A DNA stretch of 22,329 nt from an uncultured Collinsella sp. (lineage in GTDB: Bacteria; Actinomycetota; Coriobacteriia; Coriobacteriales; Coriobacteriaceae), in contig CAUFXK010000032.1 in NCBI GenBank assembly GCA_959596495.1, positions 1 to 22,329 of the forward strand. Reading direction: 5' to 3'. The number at the start of each line of letters is the position of its first letter. Position 1 is the stretch's first letter. Below, piece by piece: positions 21,538 through 22,329 of the stretch. Below the pieces are notes generated by a model. That model did not search any database and was not told the origin of the DNA. It saw only the letters and a list, made by a program, of their open reading frames with translations. The position numbers and the translations under genes are program-made.

Positions 21538-21622
21538 CATTGGGGACGTTCTTTAACGACTACTCATTTAAGTACGTCCCCAATGAGTGGAACTACTCAT
21601 TTAAGTGCGTCCCCAATGAGTG
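21538..21622. repeat. Inverted plus tandem repeat filling the dus/glutaredoxin gap
   Basis: Two 31-bp direct copies (21559-21589, 21592-21622; start ACTACTCATTTAAGT, end GTCCCCAATGAGTG) differ at one base. An inverted partner CATTGGGGACG at 21538-21548 can pair with CGTCCCCAATG of either copy. The unit fills the whole space between the stop codons of two convergent genes and may act as a bidirectional terminator or RNA-end protector; T-runs are short. Confidence 0.85.
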
Positions 21623-21868
21623 CTAGAGCAGGTTCTCCTGTACCCATGCGATGATGTCACTCGATTCGTAGAGTGGTTTGCCGTCGATGAATAGGCAAGG
21701 AACCTGGCGCTTTCCGCCGACGGCGATGAGTGTCTGCTCGGCATCGGGGTCGGTCGAGATATTGCGCTCGGGAATGGTCACGCCGTTATCGGCCAAAAAG
21801 CGCTTGACCTTTATGCAATACGGGCAGCCGGTCATAACGTACAGCTCGAGCTTGTGATCAGTAGCCAT
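21623..21868 (-). CDS. Glutaredoxin-like protein
   Basis: 81 residues, the usual size of a small glutaredoxin. Active site Cys15-Pro-Tyr-Cys18 in VMTGCPYCIKVKRFL, cis-proline Pro57 (QVPCLFIDG), and the C-terminal YESSDIIAWV helix. An extra Cys (58) directly follows the cis-proline. ATG 21868 has GGAG four to five bases upstream; the longer frame to 21907 lacks support. The dithiol active site indicates thiol-disulfide reduction in the cytoplasm. It lies downstream of the TipAS-domain gene on the same strand, 51 bp after it, so they may share a transcript. Confidence 0.9.
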   Translation of the reverse strand: MATDHKLELYVMTGCPYCIKVKRFLADNGVTIPERNISTDPDAEQTLIAVGGKRQVPCLFIDGKPLYESSDIIAWVQENLL

Positions 21869-21919
21869 AGGTCTCCAATCGGTTGAGGTTTCGATTGAGA
21901 TACCCAATGCCGCCGCGGT

Positions 21920-22329
21920 CTATGCGCGAGTCAGCGATGACTCGATTGCCTGGACCAGAAACGCCGTGGCTCCGGTGCCGCAGGGCTTGTCGTAGTAGTC
22001 AACAAAGCGCTGGTCGGCGAGGTAGCCGTGGGCGAGCCCCAGGTATGCCTCGTCTTGGGGTTCGCTTCCCCAGTTGAGGCCAATCCAACGACGATGCATC
22101 GCAACAAGTTTTTGGGCCTTTCTGCTCTTTGGATCGCCGTCGCCCATGGCAATCGAGAGCTGACCCAGAATGGCACGCTCGAGTTCCTTCATGTCGTTCC
22201 ATGTCTGGGGATCCATGTCCAGTAACGTTTCGTTTGCTGCATCGATAGCCTCATCGCCATAGCGCGCCCGTGCCTCGGCGCCGTAGCGCTCCTCGTTTTC
22301 CTGCACGGTACGCCAGCGCTCCAGTTGCG
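21920..22329 (-). CDS. TipAS-domain protein, C-terminal part (MerR/TipA type)
   Basis: The frame is open to the window edge, so this is the end of a longer gene. The 128+ visible residues (QLERWRTVQENEERYGAEAR, then a DMDPQTWNDMKELERAILG helix, SRKAQKLVAMHRRWIGLNWG, and AYLGLAHGYLADQRFVDYYD) match the TipAS antibiotic-recognition domain, a helical, globin-like fold found at the C-terminus of TipA-type MerR activators. The typical HxxW pattern (MHRRWI) and the DxRFxxYYD end are present. A MerR helix-turn-helix should lie just outside the window. A GTG at 22304-22306 is internal, not the start. Confidence 0.85.
   Translation of the reverse strand, partial: QLERWRTVQENEERYGAEARARYGDEAIDAANETLLDMDPQTWNDMKELERAILGQLSIAMGDGDPKSRKAQKLVAMHRRWIGLNWGSEPQDEAYLGLAHGYLADQRFVDYYDKPCGTGATAFLVQAIESSLTRA

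Noticed and set aside
1..22329. CRISPR arrays, tRNA or rRNA genes, plasmid or phage origins
   Set aside because: No regularly spaced repeats, cloverleaf-like segments, rRNA signatures or origin-type iterons were seen on either strand.

Overview
The window looks like a chromosomal segment of a gut actinobacterium of the Coriobacteriia, most like Collinsella. The grounds are moderate-to-high GC, non-AUG starts next to strong Shine-Dalgarno sequences, a LuxR/TPR regulator with a twin-arginine-type exported protein, a redox trio common in anaerobes, a guanidino-deiminase/carbamoyltransferase cluster with OFA-like MFS carriers, and dispersed palindromic repeats. The assignment is inference from gene content; no rRNA or other phylogenetic marker was used.

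Layout. (1) 1-1390: the 5' end of an exported protein, apparently frameshifted, follows a LuxR-type regulator; both are on the minus strand. (2) 1390-5092 is a patch of broken and imported DNA. It holds a 3'-5' exonuclease remnant, a very GC-rich PadR/DUF1700 regulatory module whose downstream genes are cut short (short membrane-anchored protein, ABC ATPase stopped just after Walker A), the tail of an IS3-family transposase, a 37-codon ORF and a bacterial PH-domain protein. It ends with two convergent gene fragments (unknown protein and arginase-family protein) fused tail to tail. (3) 5093-9142: a two-component system (sensor kinase, OmpR-type regulator) diverges from a three-gene redox operon: a CxxC microprotein, a polytopic NapH-like iron-sulfur protein and a TlpA-type thioredoxin lipoprotein, closed by a strong terminator. 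(4) 9289-12543: a 1084-residue fused ABC ATPase/MacB-FtsX-type permease.

(5) 12544-19149: a guanidine-type catabolic island. It contains an MFS carrier, a convergent TetR regulator, and then an operon of a divergent agmatine-deiminase-family enzyme, a non-canonical carbamoyltransferase (HELP in place of HCLP) and a second MFS paralogue. TetR-type operators with a TACCG-NN-CGGTA core lie at both promoters, so the regulator probably controls substrate uptake and breakdown together. The island is flanked on both sides by near-identical composite palindromic elements of about 230 bp. (6) 19192-22329: an unknown membrane protein, a tRNA-dihydrouridine synthase, a glutaredoxin-like protein and the end of a TipAS-domain protein, separated by further palindromes.

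The most interesting parts are the deiminase/carbamoyltransferase island, whose real substrate is unclear from its motifs, the two-component-linked redox trio, and the long inverted-repeat elements that bracket the island. No tRNA, rRNA, CRISPR array or complete insertion sequence was seen.
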